A DNA stretch of 64,000 nt from Trichostrongylus colubriformis (taxonomy: Eukaryota > Nematoda > Chromadorea > Rhabditida > Trichostrongylidae). The translations under genes and the position numbers were made by a program. The notes beneath the pieces were generated by a model. It was given only the letters and a program-made list of their open reading frames with translations, did no database searches and had not been told where the DNA came from. This document shows positions 1-12,859 of the stretch, one piece after another (the stretch's first letter is position 1; the number at the start of each line of letters is the position of its first letter). Location: the NCBI GenBank assembly GCA_963978905.1, contig OZ022258.1:46360591-46424590 (forward strand), in the 5' to 3' direction.

Positions 1-900
1 GTAGCTCCATTGGAAATGGAATGTCGATGATTGAGGTTGAGGAAATGAGACTCTTGCATTCACAGCATTACGGTGCCCACATTCACATGTTGCTATTTAT
101 ATCAAATGCAATAAATAACCATAATACGAGGATGAAAATTGAAAACGAAAATATGAAAATTATGAAAGAAAATATGAAAAAATGAAAATTAGTCGGAAAC
201 CGTCTCATCCGAGATGAATTGAGCTTTGCTCTGCTTCATTTCACTAAAAGACGTCGCATATTACCCATTCCACGTAATACAGAGCCCAGAGGTCTCCCCC
301 ATGTGCTCATTTCCGGCTTCATCATTAGGGGGACTGATGTGAATGAGGCTGGATGCTTCAGTGTACCCTCCCAACTGACGCGCTTTCTGACTGCTTTGAA
401 AGTGTGAGCACTAAAAAGAGCTCCGATTTTCGAGTTCAAATTTGGCCAACGCTTTCTCTGTGGCCTTTCAGTAGTCGTGAAATTTGATAAGGAAGCACTT
501 GAGAAGGGAGCTTCTGCGTTTACATTTATCGCCTCCGTTGCCGCCTCCCGCTATGCGTTTCAATAAGGAATTCTCATCTCGGTGCTCACCCTCTGTCATT
601 GACGACGCACCACTTAACCACTAATATTCGAGCCTATAATTCATCCTTCCTTTCCGTGCACCTAACCGTGAACGGAAACGTCCAGACATATCTCGTCTGC
701 GTTTGGCCATTTTTCATCAATTCCTAGTAATCAACGAAATTCTGCTGTGCCAAACTAATTTCAACCACATTTGATTGCCGTTTGAGGAGTGCCCGACTGA
801 GGAAAGTCATCGTTCGAAGAGGAGTTGAGACGACACTCCCTCCGTGACTCCGTGACGACATCACGGCAAAACATCGCCATCATTCCACTCCCAAGCATGT
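1..900. other. No gene recognised
   Basis: AT-rich sequence with short imperfect repeats of a GAAAATATGAAAATT type around 125-190. The short open frames on both strands here show no family similarity or splice context that I can support. Confidence 0.5.
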
Positions 901-912
901 TAGCAGGCAAAA

Positions 913-968
913 ATGTCTTCACGAGTATCACTAGAAGTGGTGACCGACCGAAACGTCGAGCTAGTCAA
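913..968 (+). CDS. Possible first coding exon of an N-acetyltransferase-like gene
   Basis: ATG at 913 preceded by a run of A opens 18 codons (MSSRVSLEVVTDRNVELV) and runs into a strong donor, AA|GTGAGTG, at 968/969. The peptide resembles the start of NAA50-type N-terminal acetyltransferases, which begin with an I/V-S-L-E-x-V-T-x-x-N pattern before the first helix. I could not find the next exon, which would need to begin by completing the split codon, so the assignment rests on one short exon. It could equally be a chance frame or the remnant of a broken gene. Confidence 0.25.
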
Positions 969-1494
969 GTGAGTGTTGCCTTTTCGTTCTTAACAATTTT
1001 CGTTTTTGATTTCCGAAGTCACAAAATCCATGAATGGCGGATTTTTGCTAATAATCTGCCGTACCCAAAATGTTCTCCATGGAACTAAATCCTCGCAATA
1101 AATTTGATAATTAAAACGAGGTTCTTAAACTTGGGACTTAATGGAGCTACTGTAGCAAACCAACTCGGCAAAAGGCAACCACTTTTTTCTGATTCTTTTC
1201 AGCGAATCCCTTCGGTGAGATTCACAGAATTCCTTGTTATTGACACGTTCTTCAGAACACCTGAAATGAGCGCCTTTTGCATCACGCAACTAGGGGGTGC
1301 TCGTTGGGTTTCGCTCGTTTCAAAGACTTGACTATTACGCGGAATTTCCCGCGTAGTTTCTTTGTAGAATAAATTTACTAACAGCTTGCATGAAAAAGTG
1401 TGCTCAAGGCGATCGGTACTCCTGAGATGCGCTATGCTTTCGGAAAAGATATTGCATTCAGATGGATGCATGCACCCAAATTGCACTACCCCCC

Positions 1495-1668
1495 GTCAGA
1501 CTTCGCGTTTTGCCATAATGCGATTCTGCGATTTTGCAATGTCGCCCTTTCGCACGCGATCCTACGACCTTGAGATTGCAGTACCGTCGCATAGCGTGCG
1601 GAATCCTAGCAAAATCGCGAAATGGCGGAATAGCAGAATCGCAAAGTAGCAGAATCGTGAAGTCTGAC
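1495..1668. repeat. Palindromic MITE
   Basis: GTCAGACTTC at the left end is mirrored by GAAGTCTGAC at the right end. The interior carries repeated GCGATTCTGCGATTTTGC-like motifs that pair imperfectly with their inverted copies on the other half. Overlapping open frames on both strands are by-products of the palindrome. Confidence 0.7.
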
Positions 1669-1689
1669 TGCTGCCTGAGCTCCACCTCA

Positions 1690-3060
1690 TTTAATGAGAT
1701 ATGCATCACGGTTTCTTTTAAAATGGTGAGACGGAAATAACATTTCTCCACAAGGGAATCGACCACGGATTGTGATGCCTTTTGAAATCCTCTACTAGAT
1801 ACAACGCATGAACAGATAGACGAAACTAAATGTGTACAACGATTGATCCCATTCTCACAATGCCCCTTGACCCCTGTAGATCCCACGGAGTTTAGCCGGT
1901 GATAAAATTTGTGAACTTTTTTCGCTAGTCTTAAGGGTGGTCGCGGCAAATTGTGCGCTATACCCCATTTCTCCAGATTGTTCAAAATATTCAAGGGTTT
2001 GGTACCTCACCATCAGTGCACACTGCGATGTGATCTGAACAGAACTATTTCATGGCTCAGGGCCAGAGTCTGCACAGCTCCTCATCAGCAATAAAAGATT
2101 CCAGGAAGCCTCAGAGGCAATAAAAAGTAAAAAATTAAGCATATGATACTACCCACTCCCACGAAAAACGTTATCGAATTTTCTGAAGTTTGAAATCATA
2201 GCGAAAGCAGTTAAAATCAATGTATTCCAGTGATCATGTCTTACGTTGGCCAAATGAAGCTAGCATAGTAGCGCCCGAAGCTACGCTTATTTGAAAAAGT
2301 TGTATCTTTTATGTATTACCCAGTGCTTCCAAAAGTTCATTTAGAGAGGTAGAATACTTGGTCGCGGTTGGTTGACTGAGTGATCGATTAATTCTGAGTT
2401 TTGTTTTGTCCCAAACCTCATGCCACTCCAAATGAGTGAAAGCACTTGTGAAGCTTCGAGATGTTTTTCGAAAAATCCAAAGGTTTCGCAAAAATATTTG
2501 CAAAAGAAATTTTAGCCCAGTTGTGAGCTTTATGCTCCTAGCATCTTCTTGAGCCTGAAATATTGCAGCTTATTTCATATATTAACTGCTTTGAAAATTA
2601 GTAGATATGCATTCCACTGACCGTTGTGTAAGTGACCGCGGTAAGTCGGTGGGATACATGTCTACTGTCTATTTTTGAAAACTGTCATTAAAAAAATAAA
2701 TTGCTTATGTTAGGCTTGAGAAAGGCGCAAGAGCTACATATGAGCTGACCTATGGGTTCAAATTCCTTTCGCAATACATATTTCTGTGAAATTTTGAAGC
2801 CTCCCATTATTTTCACATATCTGGGATCTGTCTGTTGAATCTGGCTTATATTTACGGAATATTATTGAAAAACTTGATGATATGGCCACTCTTGCCTTTC
2901 TTCTTCGAAAGATTATCCAGTCCCGGCACCGTTAAGCCAAAGATTCTGAATACATTATCGGCTAGCAGCTGCACCTCTAAATGCTGAGTTGTTGGCTCGC
3001 CTCGGTAAACTTACGTAGAAGGCTCAGACGCGTCTGTTCAGAGTCGTTTACTGAATTGGC
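1690..3060. other. Gene-free stretch
   Basis: No exon with a convincing frame plus splice sites was seen on either strand. No repeat could be delimited. Confidence 0.4.
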
Positions 3061-3076
3061 CAACCGCTTTGTTCAG

Positions 3077-3263
3077 GACTAGTGAAGAGCTAGAAGACCG
3101 TGGGGTGCTCCCATATCAATCAGAGGACAGCTGCATTTCCGAATCTTTTGAGCAGAGTTTCCGACAACTCATTCAATATCAGAACTCTATCGATAGTAAG
3201 AGTTACATAGCTAGGACCAATTTCAGAAAATGCTTTTCTATGCTGTATAGGCGTAAGCAATGA
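3077..3263 (+). CDS. Possible terminal exon, unknown protein
   Basis: A TTTGTTCAG acceptor at 3068-3076 opens a frame of about 61 codons that ends in TGA at 3261-3263. The peptide is polar and mixed (EELEDRGVLPYQSEDS near the start, CFSMLYRRKQ at the end), which looks more like coding than the surrounding AT-rich DNA. No family is recognised and no upstream exon was found. It may be a remnant of a mobile element. Confidence 0.25.
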
Positions 3264-3457
3264 AGGAAATCGAGAGTATTCTCAAGGATAGAAAGTGCAT
3301 TCGTGACGCAAAGGGCTATTGGCGTATGGAAGCTTTGATAACGCGGCCATGTGCCGGAATATTCCGTTAACTATGAGCCAATTCCAATACAAGTTCTAAG
3401 CTGAATTCTGAACATGACTGCTTCTGATTGTTCATATCCGAGAGGATAGTTTCTGAG

Positions 3458-3605
3458 AGTGGACGTGGTGTGGTGATAGGTGACGCTCACTCAAACTCGT
3501 ATGTTGAGGAGATCAAATCCATGCCCGATGCCGCCCAGCTCAAGCAAGTATTCCATCCCTACGGGATAGGTAAACTGACACCAGACTCGTCGGGAAGGAA
3601 AAAAA
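3458..3605 (+). mobile_element. tRNA-derived SINE, diverged copy
   Basis: The sequence aligns by eye with the better preserved copy at 50.9 kb: a box-A-like GTGGTGTGGTGATAGG, a box-B-like region around GGAGATCAAATCC, then the shared tail that includes TCCATCCCT and ACCAGACTCGTCGG. It is more degraded than the other copy. Confidence 0.6.
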
Positions 3606-3699
3606 CCCCGCGCCTTTCTATAGGCCAGATCTCCTCCGAATGGAACTAGAGATGCCAGTGTCCCGAAGGGGGATTGCTTGACGTCGAATTTTATCATTT

Positions 3700-5510
3700 T
3701 TACGTTTATGAGCGTGTGAGGTTGTAGGAACCGTTGCTAAACACCTTGACCTTAGGCATGCTATTAGTATTCAGTGATATTTTGCCTTACTGGAACTAAT
3801 TAATTAACTTCCTGACCGTCTACTTTTTCATTCAGAGGCCATCCTAGTCAGAGATGGGGTAATTACGCCGTTACTCGTGCTTTTCAGTATTGAAAGGCCA
3901 TAAGTCGTCTTTCCTTGCAGGATTATGCCATCGATCATCACGTAATATGCAAACTGACATCACATTCAAAGCTTTTAATTAGTTTCGACTTTTGACTCCC
4001 CACAATAAAATAACAGCGTTGTTGAAAAAAAGGTGCGATTTTTCGCAGCCCTCACTCCCACAGTATGAAAGAGACAAACCGATTATTGACATTTCCTCAT
4101 GTATAAAGATACCAGTAGGGGCAGTTTTTGGTTGATTGTGGCATAGTTGTGAAGTATGAATCTTGAGGTGCACAACAGTGAAATAGAAGAAAAAAGTGGA
4201 GTAAAGTAGCAAAAGTAGTAGAAATTCGCATCTCTTCTCACCCTTCCGTTCAACCCTACTGAATCACTATCCGTGAGGTGTAGAAGCAAACGGTAAGGGG
4301 CTAATTGTAAGCAGCCGTGCAACTGTGTACGTTCCTCCATCCTCCAGCTACTCGACCAGCGGATGCGTGACAGCGTGAAACGTAGCGCAGCGAGTTCGCC
4401 ATAATGACCTCAGGGTTCACATATCAATACGAGTTTCACCTTACGTCATCTGTTCTGAAATCGTATATTTGTTAAGGAGGCATCTTCCCAATCTTCATTT
4501 TCTCTTTACCGCAAACGATGCCTCTGAACCGGATACGTTCCGGCGCAAATCAGCCAAACCTTCCGTCCTTTCGTGGCAGCCTGATCTCTATTAAACCCGT
4601 CTGTAAAATTAATGAAGCTTGTCCCAATGCCATCGTGAAATATAAATTGCAGTCGAATACCATTGAAATTATTTTAAAAACTCGAATGCTTTTCCATAGT
4701 AGGAGAGGGCTAACCAACGCTGGAACGTTCTTCCTCATTCTTCACTCTTCTACAACAAAAAAGAGCTCTGACTATTATCCTTCGGGAGGGAACTCCAGAG
4801 AAGATAGTAGTCGAAAATAATAGTCAAAGGACAAAACCTGAGACGATAGCAGTCCGAAAAAAATTTTCGCAGCTAGTAAAAGGTCTATTAAGAAAGTCTA
4901 ATCGAAAATATTTAGTGAACTTCATAATTCTTAGTCATCAATTATTTTATAAATATATCTTCTCAGAAGAACCAGCAAGACGGACGTCGCGCTGAATCAT
5001 GTTACACTACAAGGGATATAATTAACACTGGGTCAGGAAAGCGGTCCCGATTCTAAACTCCATTCTTTCACGCGTACAGCTGTTGTTACAGCTCATCGAG
5101 TTTCATTAACCGAAATAATTATGTTTTTTAAACGTCGCATGGGCTGCTTGATTTCTCTTGGAGCCATTTTGGCGTTTTTCTTGGGAGAAGGTAAACAAAA
5201 TTCTATCACACCCCGGAAGCTGCAGACAGGAGAAGACGGATTGTTTTCTCATAATGATGTATCGTTCCGCATACGAGCTTCGATCTACTGGAAGAATTTC
5301 ATTCACGAATTGTCTTTTCTTCCCTTTTTTCTTTTCTCGTCAGGTTTGAGCCGTTAACTGTAAACGATTTGTCGTGACGACCTCCAGGTATTTTGATGAA
5401 TGGTCGACAATATCGCGGACATCCAGCTAGTAGTTCACGATAAAGCAGTTAACACACAATACTGAAGGGGATAAGGACCCTGCAGGAGAAGTGTAACCTA
5501 CGTTTGAAGG
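3700..5510. other. Gene-free stretch
   Basis: AT-rich DNA with no exon that I can support. Small open frames at 4.5 kb and 5.1 kb lack splice or family support. Confidence 0.4.
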
Positions 5511-5514
5511 AATC

Positions 5515-6108
5515 GTCCACGAAAAATATGAGTATTTTGTCACCCATATATTTATGTTGTATTTGCCTAATTAGGGCCGCACGCGAATTTCACGCGTAGA
5601 AGAAAAAGTGAGAATTCGGCTGAGATACAGCTCCCCAAATTCTCAGCCGACTGGCGAAAACTCCTAGAAAAAGTCCCGTCCCGTCGTCCGCAGCAGTTGA
5701 GAAAGGAGATTGGCAGGAATTAATTCTTGTATATATCATGCTGTATAATAAAGTACTTAAACTATGAGTTGTACGAGGAACTACCACTGAATCAAAACAG
5801 GAGCATCGTATGTAAGCCTACGCCTATTTCAAGCATACTGCTCTGCATTCATTTGCGACCCAGCTTCCTTACGTACCTTCTACTTCATTACGTAACTTTC
5901 TGCTCCTGCAATCCGTCTGCGACCGCGACGGACGGCGGGGTGGGCACTTGTTTGGGGGCCCCGCCCACCCGGTCGAGACTTTGTGGTACTGTATTGTAGC
6001 CGGATTCACATTTTTTTCGTGTGAAACTTTGCATGTGTCCTACATTAGGTAAATACAACATAAATATGAAACAGAAAAACTCATACTTCCGTGGACGATT
6101 CCTTTGAG
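5515..6108. mobile_element. Terminal-inverted-repeat element (MITE-like), about 0.6 kb
   Basis: The left end (GAAGGAATCGTCCACG, then a stretch with CATATATTTATGTTGTATTT) is mirrored at the right end (CGTGGACGATTCCTTTGAGG). The inverted ends reach about 100 bases. The middle holds a GC-rich block (GACGGACGGCGGGGTGGGC) unlike the AT-rich ends. A diverged relative of one end plus this block lies at 30.35-30.48 kb. It encodes nothing recognisable. Confidence 0.65.
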
Positions 6109-6109
6109 G

Positions 6110-7348
6110 GAAGTGGTAGCTGCCCTTATCTGCCTTCCTACGGGTTATAAGTGCTTGTGCAGACACCACTCATTCCATTTATGACTGATGACTGCAATGG
6201 AAAAAGGTAGCTGAAGCGACAAATCGCGTAGTAACGCGAATTGCTTACCCATCAAACGGGACCCATCAAAAGCCACATGCCCGCGTGTGAAAATATACCA
6301 GCAGCTCCTTCGGAAGCGCCTTTCACAGGGTTTTTTAAAATTGGAGAATAGAGGTAATCAGTTTCAGTGTGTGCTATTTATATTATCTTATTGCCGTGGA
6401 GATCACTTCTGCAAGCGGTTGATTCAAGTCTCATCCAGCATGCCTGTTCACCTTATGACGTGCACTGCTCAGATAGAACTTCATTCGGTGGCGGTTCCCA
6501 TGCCCTAAATAAGGTAATCACGACGGAGTGGGAAATCTGACATAACGGTACACAATTGCACAGTTGCCGCGTGGCTGTGACGTCACCGTGACGTCACCTA
6601 GCACGCGCGCACTCTGCTTCTCTAGCCAAATATAGAGATACCATCACTGTGAAGTGAATGCACAACTGTCTATCATCTTGTACATTTGACTGGGTACCGT
6701 AATCGGAAAATAAACAAAGCCGCACAAAATGTAAAAAAAGTTTGTGAATTTTTGTTTTTTTTGTGGTCATTTTATGGTTCAAGTGCATAATCGGCTGTTG
6801 CTGCTCAACCACGATATTTTGTTAGCATCAAAAAATGTTCGTAACAACACTATGAGGGACGTGGGAAGTGGAAGGGGGTGGTGTGCGGAGGATACGTGCC
6901 ACAATAGCGTTAACGAAGCAGACTGCTCGAATAATAAAGAGATGGATCACTGAACACACCCTAATTACTCATCGAATCGCTCTTTCTGCATGCATCGCTC
7001 ACTTCAGCAAAGGAAAGCGGCTTCCATGTCGCCTTGAGGTCCTTTTTCATCCACATCTTCCTCCTCTTTCATCTTCTTTACAAATTTTCCCCCATTTTTT
7101 TTTGATTGTGAAATTACGATAAAAACAGAGCAATGCTGCTATCCTAAGTCCAGTTTCTTACTAAGTTATAAACTCTTAATTCGAATCCATCAGTTCGCAT
7201 AGGTTCACGAATTTCCAATCAAAATCATTTTGCCTACCCATTCCAAAAGATCATGGTTGCATTTTTGAATTTGGATTCAGGGAAACAACATGTTTATAAA
7301 ACTTTTTCAAAATCTATCAGGGTGCAGCCTCCTATCCTCTCTCTTCCT
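6110..7348. other. Gene-free stretch
   Basis: No supported exon or repeat boundary. A pair of TGACGTCAC half-palindromes lies at 6579-6597. Confidence 0.4.
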
Positions 7349-7398
7349 GGGTACTACGATGAAGCAGGCCATAGGGTACTACGATGAAGCAGGCCATA
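7349..7398. repeat. Tandem duplication, 25 bases x 2
   Basis: The unit starting GGGTACTACGATGAAGCAGG and ending CCATA is present twice with no mismatch and no spacer. Confidence 0.9.
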
Positions 7399-7399
7399 T

Positions 7400-10300
7400 T
7401 TGCACTAATATTTTTCTCTTTTATACGACTGTATTTCAGTTTTCAATTACTCACTTAATGTTTTATATTTTTTGTCCGCCCGGCTTATACTGTTACTGTT
7501 TTCTTTTTTTTTTTTTTTGACTAAATGGCATGACTCATTTCGTACACTTAATGACGTCGCTGAGTGACTAAAAATGCTACGTAGTCATTTATTGTTTGTT
7601 TGCAATAGGTTATCAATAGGTTCAATACGTATATAGCAAAATAGGTTATCTTAATTCCTTATGAAAGCCTTAGGAATAATTTTTTAGGTATTACTTAAAG
7701 AATCGATCTGTTCTGGAGTTAAATTTGAAGGTTCTGGTTATGTTTTATGATCTCTTAATACTCCGGTTACGATTTCCGAAGCTGAACAGTTTGCAGTATG
7801 TCTTGTGGCATTAGGACAGAAAATTCGCATGGTTGGGTGTGACGCGCGAAGAAATGCATGTGAGCTACAGCGAGCGCCGAGGGCACTAGATCCTAAAACG
7901 AATGTCGTGCTAACCACATACGATGCTCACTCCTACATAGCTCGCTTGCTGTATGTTAATTTCTGTTGTAAGGACATACACCCGCTTACAATGCCGCAGC
8001 GTGGTCTCCATCGCTTTTACTAATCACTCGTTACACTGATAAGTCGTTAATCATGTGCATTCACAACGTTTCATCAACAAGTTGTTTGCTTCGAGCAGAT
8101 CTAACAGCTGGTCAACGGAAGACTGTGCGGCAGGAAGAGGCATGATAGATGAATGATAGATGATATCATTATTTGCAACACTTCAGATGAATTATGGGAA
8201 AACAATACCATTTGATTCTACCCGCCGTCCCCCCGCACCCTCACCCCTCCCATCCTCTTATGAAAAAAAAATCCCAGGATGAGTTCTCTGAGCTGAAAAT
8301 GAGCGCCCCAATGCTGATACCATCCTATTAACAATTATTGTCCATTTCAGTAGAGGCTTACAAATCTGAATTTGACAGAGTACCGTATTTTAGCCAAATG
8401 TCGAACTTTTATGTGGTTAACACCGCAGTCTACTTGATAGCACTGAATCACGTTTGAGCTCTTCTAGAAACCAAAGCCAGTCTTGTCCCAACAGCCCGGG
8501 AATGAAAAATATATGACACAAAAAAAGCTCAACAAAGGTCCTGCGGAAGGCAGCGAATGAATAGCTGGATAGGCTTTCAGATTACCTATCGCCCTCTCGT
8601 TGACATGAAATAGAGCCATCCAAGCTTTCATGTCCATCCAAGAGTATCTAGGGGCCATATAAAAGCGTATCTAGGGCTATATGAGTAACTAGAAAGGCAG
8701 TGCTGTAAAAAAATAATTGCCTCTTTTACATCGAAGCCATTCATCTATACTCACGCGATGCCAGGCTAGGCCAACGTCCTAGTCCTAAAAGGGGTGGGTC
8801 ATATTTTCACGTGAATGTTCCATAAGCATCCAAGGAAATCGTGAACGGAAAATCTATTATTCTGATTTCTCTCAAAATCACTTTACTACGTATATTCAGT
8901 ACTTGGGCATGAATTCAAATAAATACCAGAACATCCTCTGCTCTAACGCAGAATTCGAAAATGTAAAACAACAGCTATTCCCGCCAAACCCCTTTCGAAC
9001 AGTTGTCAGCGGATGATGCGTAGTCCAGAGTTTCGCGTCCAGTACTGATTTGCTTACCGCTCTGTGTCTCCGATTACTGGCAGCCGTTCTTTTGCCACAC
9101 ATCCCTCAGCATGCCCACCTCCATGAACAGTCCCACTTGGTTGGACGTTACTATGAGAGACTATAGTATCTTCTGTTTATGTTTTTCTTATTTATGCTTT
9201 TTCTTGTGAAACATTTATGTGGTCCGTAGTAAACAAGCATAACATATAAATATAGGTTGCAGAAGAACTTAAATTTCCGCAGCTGGTTCCTTTATCTCCT
9301 ACCTGCAGAAGGACTAACCATCTTCAAATCTCTCTTGTTTTTGATGGAATCTCAGGCGTACTAGCGGATCTTCAGTCTCTCTGGCGATAACCATTTCCTC
9401 CTTGTGCGCCACTGAATTTTCGCTTTTACTTTATTATTGATCCCCACGTACTTTGGTGTAATCTCAATGAGAGGTGGGCGAAGGGATGGGCCAGAATTAA
9501 GCTTGACGTCGAGGAGAGCTTTTGAGAAACGCTACTCTCCCTCCCTTCCAAAACCGGATACAACTTCCTTCGAAATACATGGAAAAACGACCCCCACAAT
9601 ACCTCCCGAAAGAGAAGAATCTCGATTATCAATCGACAATCGATATCATACCACTGCAACCTAATACAAAGTATGATGATTGATTGACAACCTCTTTTCT
9701 AAGATCATTTCATCGCTCATCCGTTCTAAACTTTCCTCTTGAAGGATGGCGCCGTTGAGGAACACCATGAAATTTTCAAATCTACTCCCAATTATAACCC
9801 CCTCCCCCTCCCCGTCGAGTAGTCCTCGACGGTGTCTTGAACCTGGGGTGAGCATAATATGGAGTGCAGTGGTTCATGGCATTACTGCTTGCAGATTAAT
9901 CTGCAGGCATGTTGGTGACACGAAAAATATGAAAAAATATGTCAATTTTCAACGTCCGTCAAGTCTCACACGTCAGTGGTGCAACGTTGTTAAATATGTA
10001 TGAAATGCCTTCCCCCTCCCCCATATTTCCATGTTAGCACCTTACTTTCATTATCATAACCGGATATTTCTAAATGTTTCCTTTCAGAAACCCACGCGAA
10101 CTTCTTCTTGTACCATGTCCCACCTCCTCTGCTCTTTTGTTTGTTCAAAATCATAAAGTCAACAAGGGGGGGGGGGAAAACTTCACCCTGGTCAGTGTCT
10201 CATGAAACTCGCAAGAATATCACATGTCATCCATTCTACGATTTTGATCTTTTCAAAGAAGAATAGAACAGAACATCGTTTCTCCTTTCATTTCCCCCCA

Positions 10301-10470
10301 CCTACTTCTCTTTACCAATTAATTCCAAGTAAGAAACCTCAATATTGGAAGTTTTTCAGTTCTGAAAAGAGAGATCCTGTTTTTAAAGGTAGGCTGTGGA
10401 TAACGGGATCTTCTTTGAAACCTATATGATTCTGAATCTGGGCTGTACACCTTACTCCGGATTTTCGTGT
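7400..10470. other. Gene-free stretch with homopolymer runs
   Basis: The stretch includes a T run near 7501-7519 and a G run near 10166-10176. No exon with family support was found. Confidence 0.4.
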
Positions 10471-10476
10471 TATTTA

Positions 10477-11374
10477 TTAGGTTGTAAGGAAAGTTTTGGC
10501 CGGTTTTTGAAATTTCAACTTCGAGAGATCATAACTCGGCTCAGAGTGCATCTTTTCTCACAGAGTGAGCACCATTAGATTCGCCACACTCTTGGCAACA
10601 CTATGCATACCTACACATCTCAATTTGATAAAGGGCTGATAATTTATATTGCGCGAAATGAAAAAAGTCGACTTCAAATCGCCACTCTTTCTGAACACAC
10701 TGCTACTGAAGGAGCTGGCCAGATGTTTTGGGAAGTGGGGCATAGTTAGCGCTAGATCTGATGAACATGATAGACGAGTAAGGGCCTCACCCTGCAACTG
10801 CTTCAATTAGTGGAAGAGGATTTGTGAAAAATGCGCTTGCGCATGACTGCCGTGGGGGGTCCCGCGGCACCCATTTTTTTGGATTTTTCCAAATCAAGGC
10901 CACTTGAGGTGGTCGGCTAAGGTTGCTTGTTGAGGGCCAATACTTGTGGATATCCCCTGCAAATATGGACGCTCATCGCCTTCTGCCGTTTTAGTTAAAG
11001 CGATTTGATCAATTGAAAATTCGAGCAGCTCGTCCTCATTTCTGCACTTCTGAAACCGGAGACAATGTGTTCCATCCAGTGATACACCCCCTCCTCTTGC
11101 AGTATTCACATTTGTGGTCACCTTCGCTGGGACTCGGCTAAACAAGAACTCTTGAAGTGAAGTCATCTTAAAAGTGCCATTTTCGCAGCACTTTAAAACT
11201 TCCCTAATAAATTGAAAACCTTGTGGCATTCCAAATAAAACATATATTCTGAAAGAGCAACTTTTTCTCTATCTAACGAGCACAATATGTCAGCTGATTC
11301 ATGTTGACGCGCTCTGATATTTAAATTTATCTTGTGATTGCGAAAAAGCGGCCAGAACTTTCCTTACAACCTAA
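10477..11374. mobile_element. Mariner-type TIR element, about 0.9 kb
   Basis: The left end TTAGGTTGTAAGGAAAGTTT, followed by TGGCCG, is mirrored at the right end by CGGCCAGAACTTTCCTTACA then ACCTAA, with one mismatch. TA dinucleotides flank both ends (10475-10476 and 11375-11376), the Tc1/mariner target duplication. A minus-strand open frame of 111 codons (10894-11229) lies inside but shows no transposase motif that I recognise. A fragment of the same family lies near 42.8-43.2 kb. Confidence 0.75.
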
Positions 11375-11379
11375 TAATT

Positions 11380-12535
11380 CTCCCTTTGTTGCTTGGAAAC
11401 CTCCTTGAACAACCGTGCCTGTAGTCATGGACAGCGCAAGAGGATAATGAAATCTTCCGAATCTAGTTGCTATAATCGCGTAATTAGTCCTGCGTCACCT
11501 GCGTTCAAGTCTCGTCCGATAGGACAAAAGTTTGCAGCGCGGTGTCGTGTGTAGTTGCGTTGTAAGGCCACTTTCATACTTTGCTGCACCGGTGCCGGCA
11601 CCGGCGTCGATGGCGGCAATCGATGTTCTCGCCGCCGACAATTTTGCGACGCGACATTTTATTTCTACGCTCGACCGAACTATACTGCAGTATGACATAA
11701 TCGTGGCGGAAGCCCGACCAAACCCTCCCACATCCACTATGCCAAGACCCAAATCTCGCCACACTCGTCATTCGCGCAGGCTCTCACCACGATCATCATA
11801 CCACAGTATGCGCAGTACCATACGCCGTCAACGCCGGTGCCATAGGTTTGAAACATGGGCGATTACCCATTATTAGGCGCAGGACACATATTCGCTTCGG
11901 GACCTGGCCACATTCGTCGCCGCTTGCTCGCACGCCCCTAATGCGAAATCCTGTTTTAATAATCCATACTTGATCAGTACTATGACTGCTATCAAACCCG
12001 TGTTGAACCCTTCTTTGATCTAAGAATAAGTATCAAGCCCTTTTGGAGAGATGAAAACTGAAACTATAATGAACCATTGCAAAACGAATCTATTACTTTC
12101 GGTGGCTCATTGTCTAGCAATCGGTTATCCATGAAACCCGCCCACCTAAATGCTTTGGGCTTTGGTGAAAGGGAATGAATGTTCTTGCTTCTGTTTTGTT
12201 TACGAGATAGCTGTCGTCTCATACATCAAATCTTAAATTGCATGCCCACCTGTTGCTCCGAGAAACAGCTGAACCTTGCCATTCAGATCAAAAAAAGTTT
12301 CGAAGTTTCTCTTGGCATCTCTCATTTGTTTCCTGATTTTTTTTTGAAAGGGATACTTTGTTAAAATTCACTAAATTTCATTTTGTAATGTTTTGATACT
12401 GGTATCATCTGTTGAATGATAATATCGCTATCGCGGTTACTTTAGAATTTGAAAAAAAAACACGTAAATTTATTTTGTGTAGACTTCCGGTTGCAGCAGA
12501 CTTAGAAATAGTATGGGCTTGGGATTTGCTTTAGT
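11380..12535. other. No supported gene
   Basis: A GC-richer patch (11500-11870) is open on both strands (114 codons on plus). Its composition, not conservation, explains the open frames: no domain, no splice sites. Confidence 0.4.
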
Positions 12536-12540
12536 CGATA

Positions 12541-12856
12541 GGCGGGCACTGCAGGGCAGGCGCAGCACGTGGTTCCTCAAGGGCAGGGTAAACCGGGAGT
12601 CGAAGAATCCTTGACAGGGAAGGGGCTTATTTGACCGGACAGAAGGGGGGTCTTACCTGCAGAGATCAACGATGAGCACTAGAATCTAAACTTTCAGGCG
12701 GGCATTGCAGGGCGGGCGCAGCACGTGGTTCCTCAAGGGCACGGTACACCGGGAGTTAAGGAATCCTTGTCAGTGGGGGGGGGGGCTTATTTGACCAGAC
12801 AGAAGGGGGGTCATACCTGCAGAGATCAGCGATGAGCATTAAAATCTAAACTTTCA
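12541..12856. repeat. Tandem repeat, two units of about 156-160 bases
   Basis: Each unit begins GGCGGGCA(C/T)TGCAGGGC and ends with AATCTAAACTTTCA; the second starts at 12697. They differ by scattered substitutions and by a longer G run in unit 2. A diverged single unit lies around 48846-48960 (GGGTACACCGCGAGTCAAGG, GGACGGGGGGCTTG). Confidence 0.85.
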
Positions 12857-12859
12857 ATG

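Noticed and set aside
10894..11229. 111-codon minus frame inside a TIR element
   Set aside because: No transposase motif, and it is not flanked by a plausible start context. Kept only as part of the element.
11495..11876. 114-codon plus frame and 89-codon minus frame in a GC-rich patch
   Set aside because: Open on both strands through composition; no domain, splice site or repeat signature.
12180..12365. Frame containing LNLAIQIKK, considered as the second exon of the NAA50-like gene
   Set aside because: The match stops after five residues, the phase does not fit, and it is 11 kb from the first exon.
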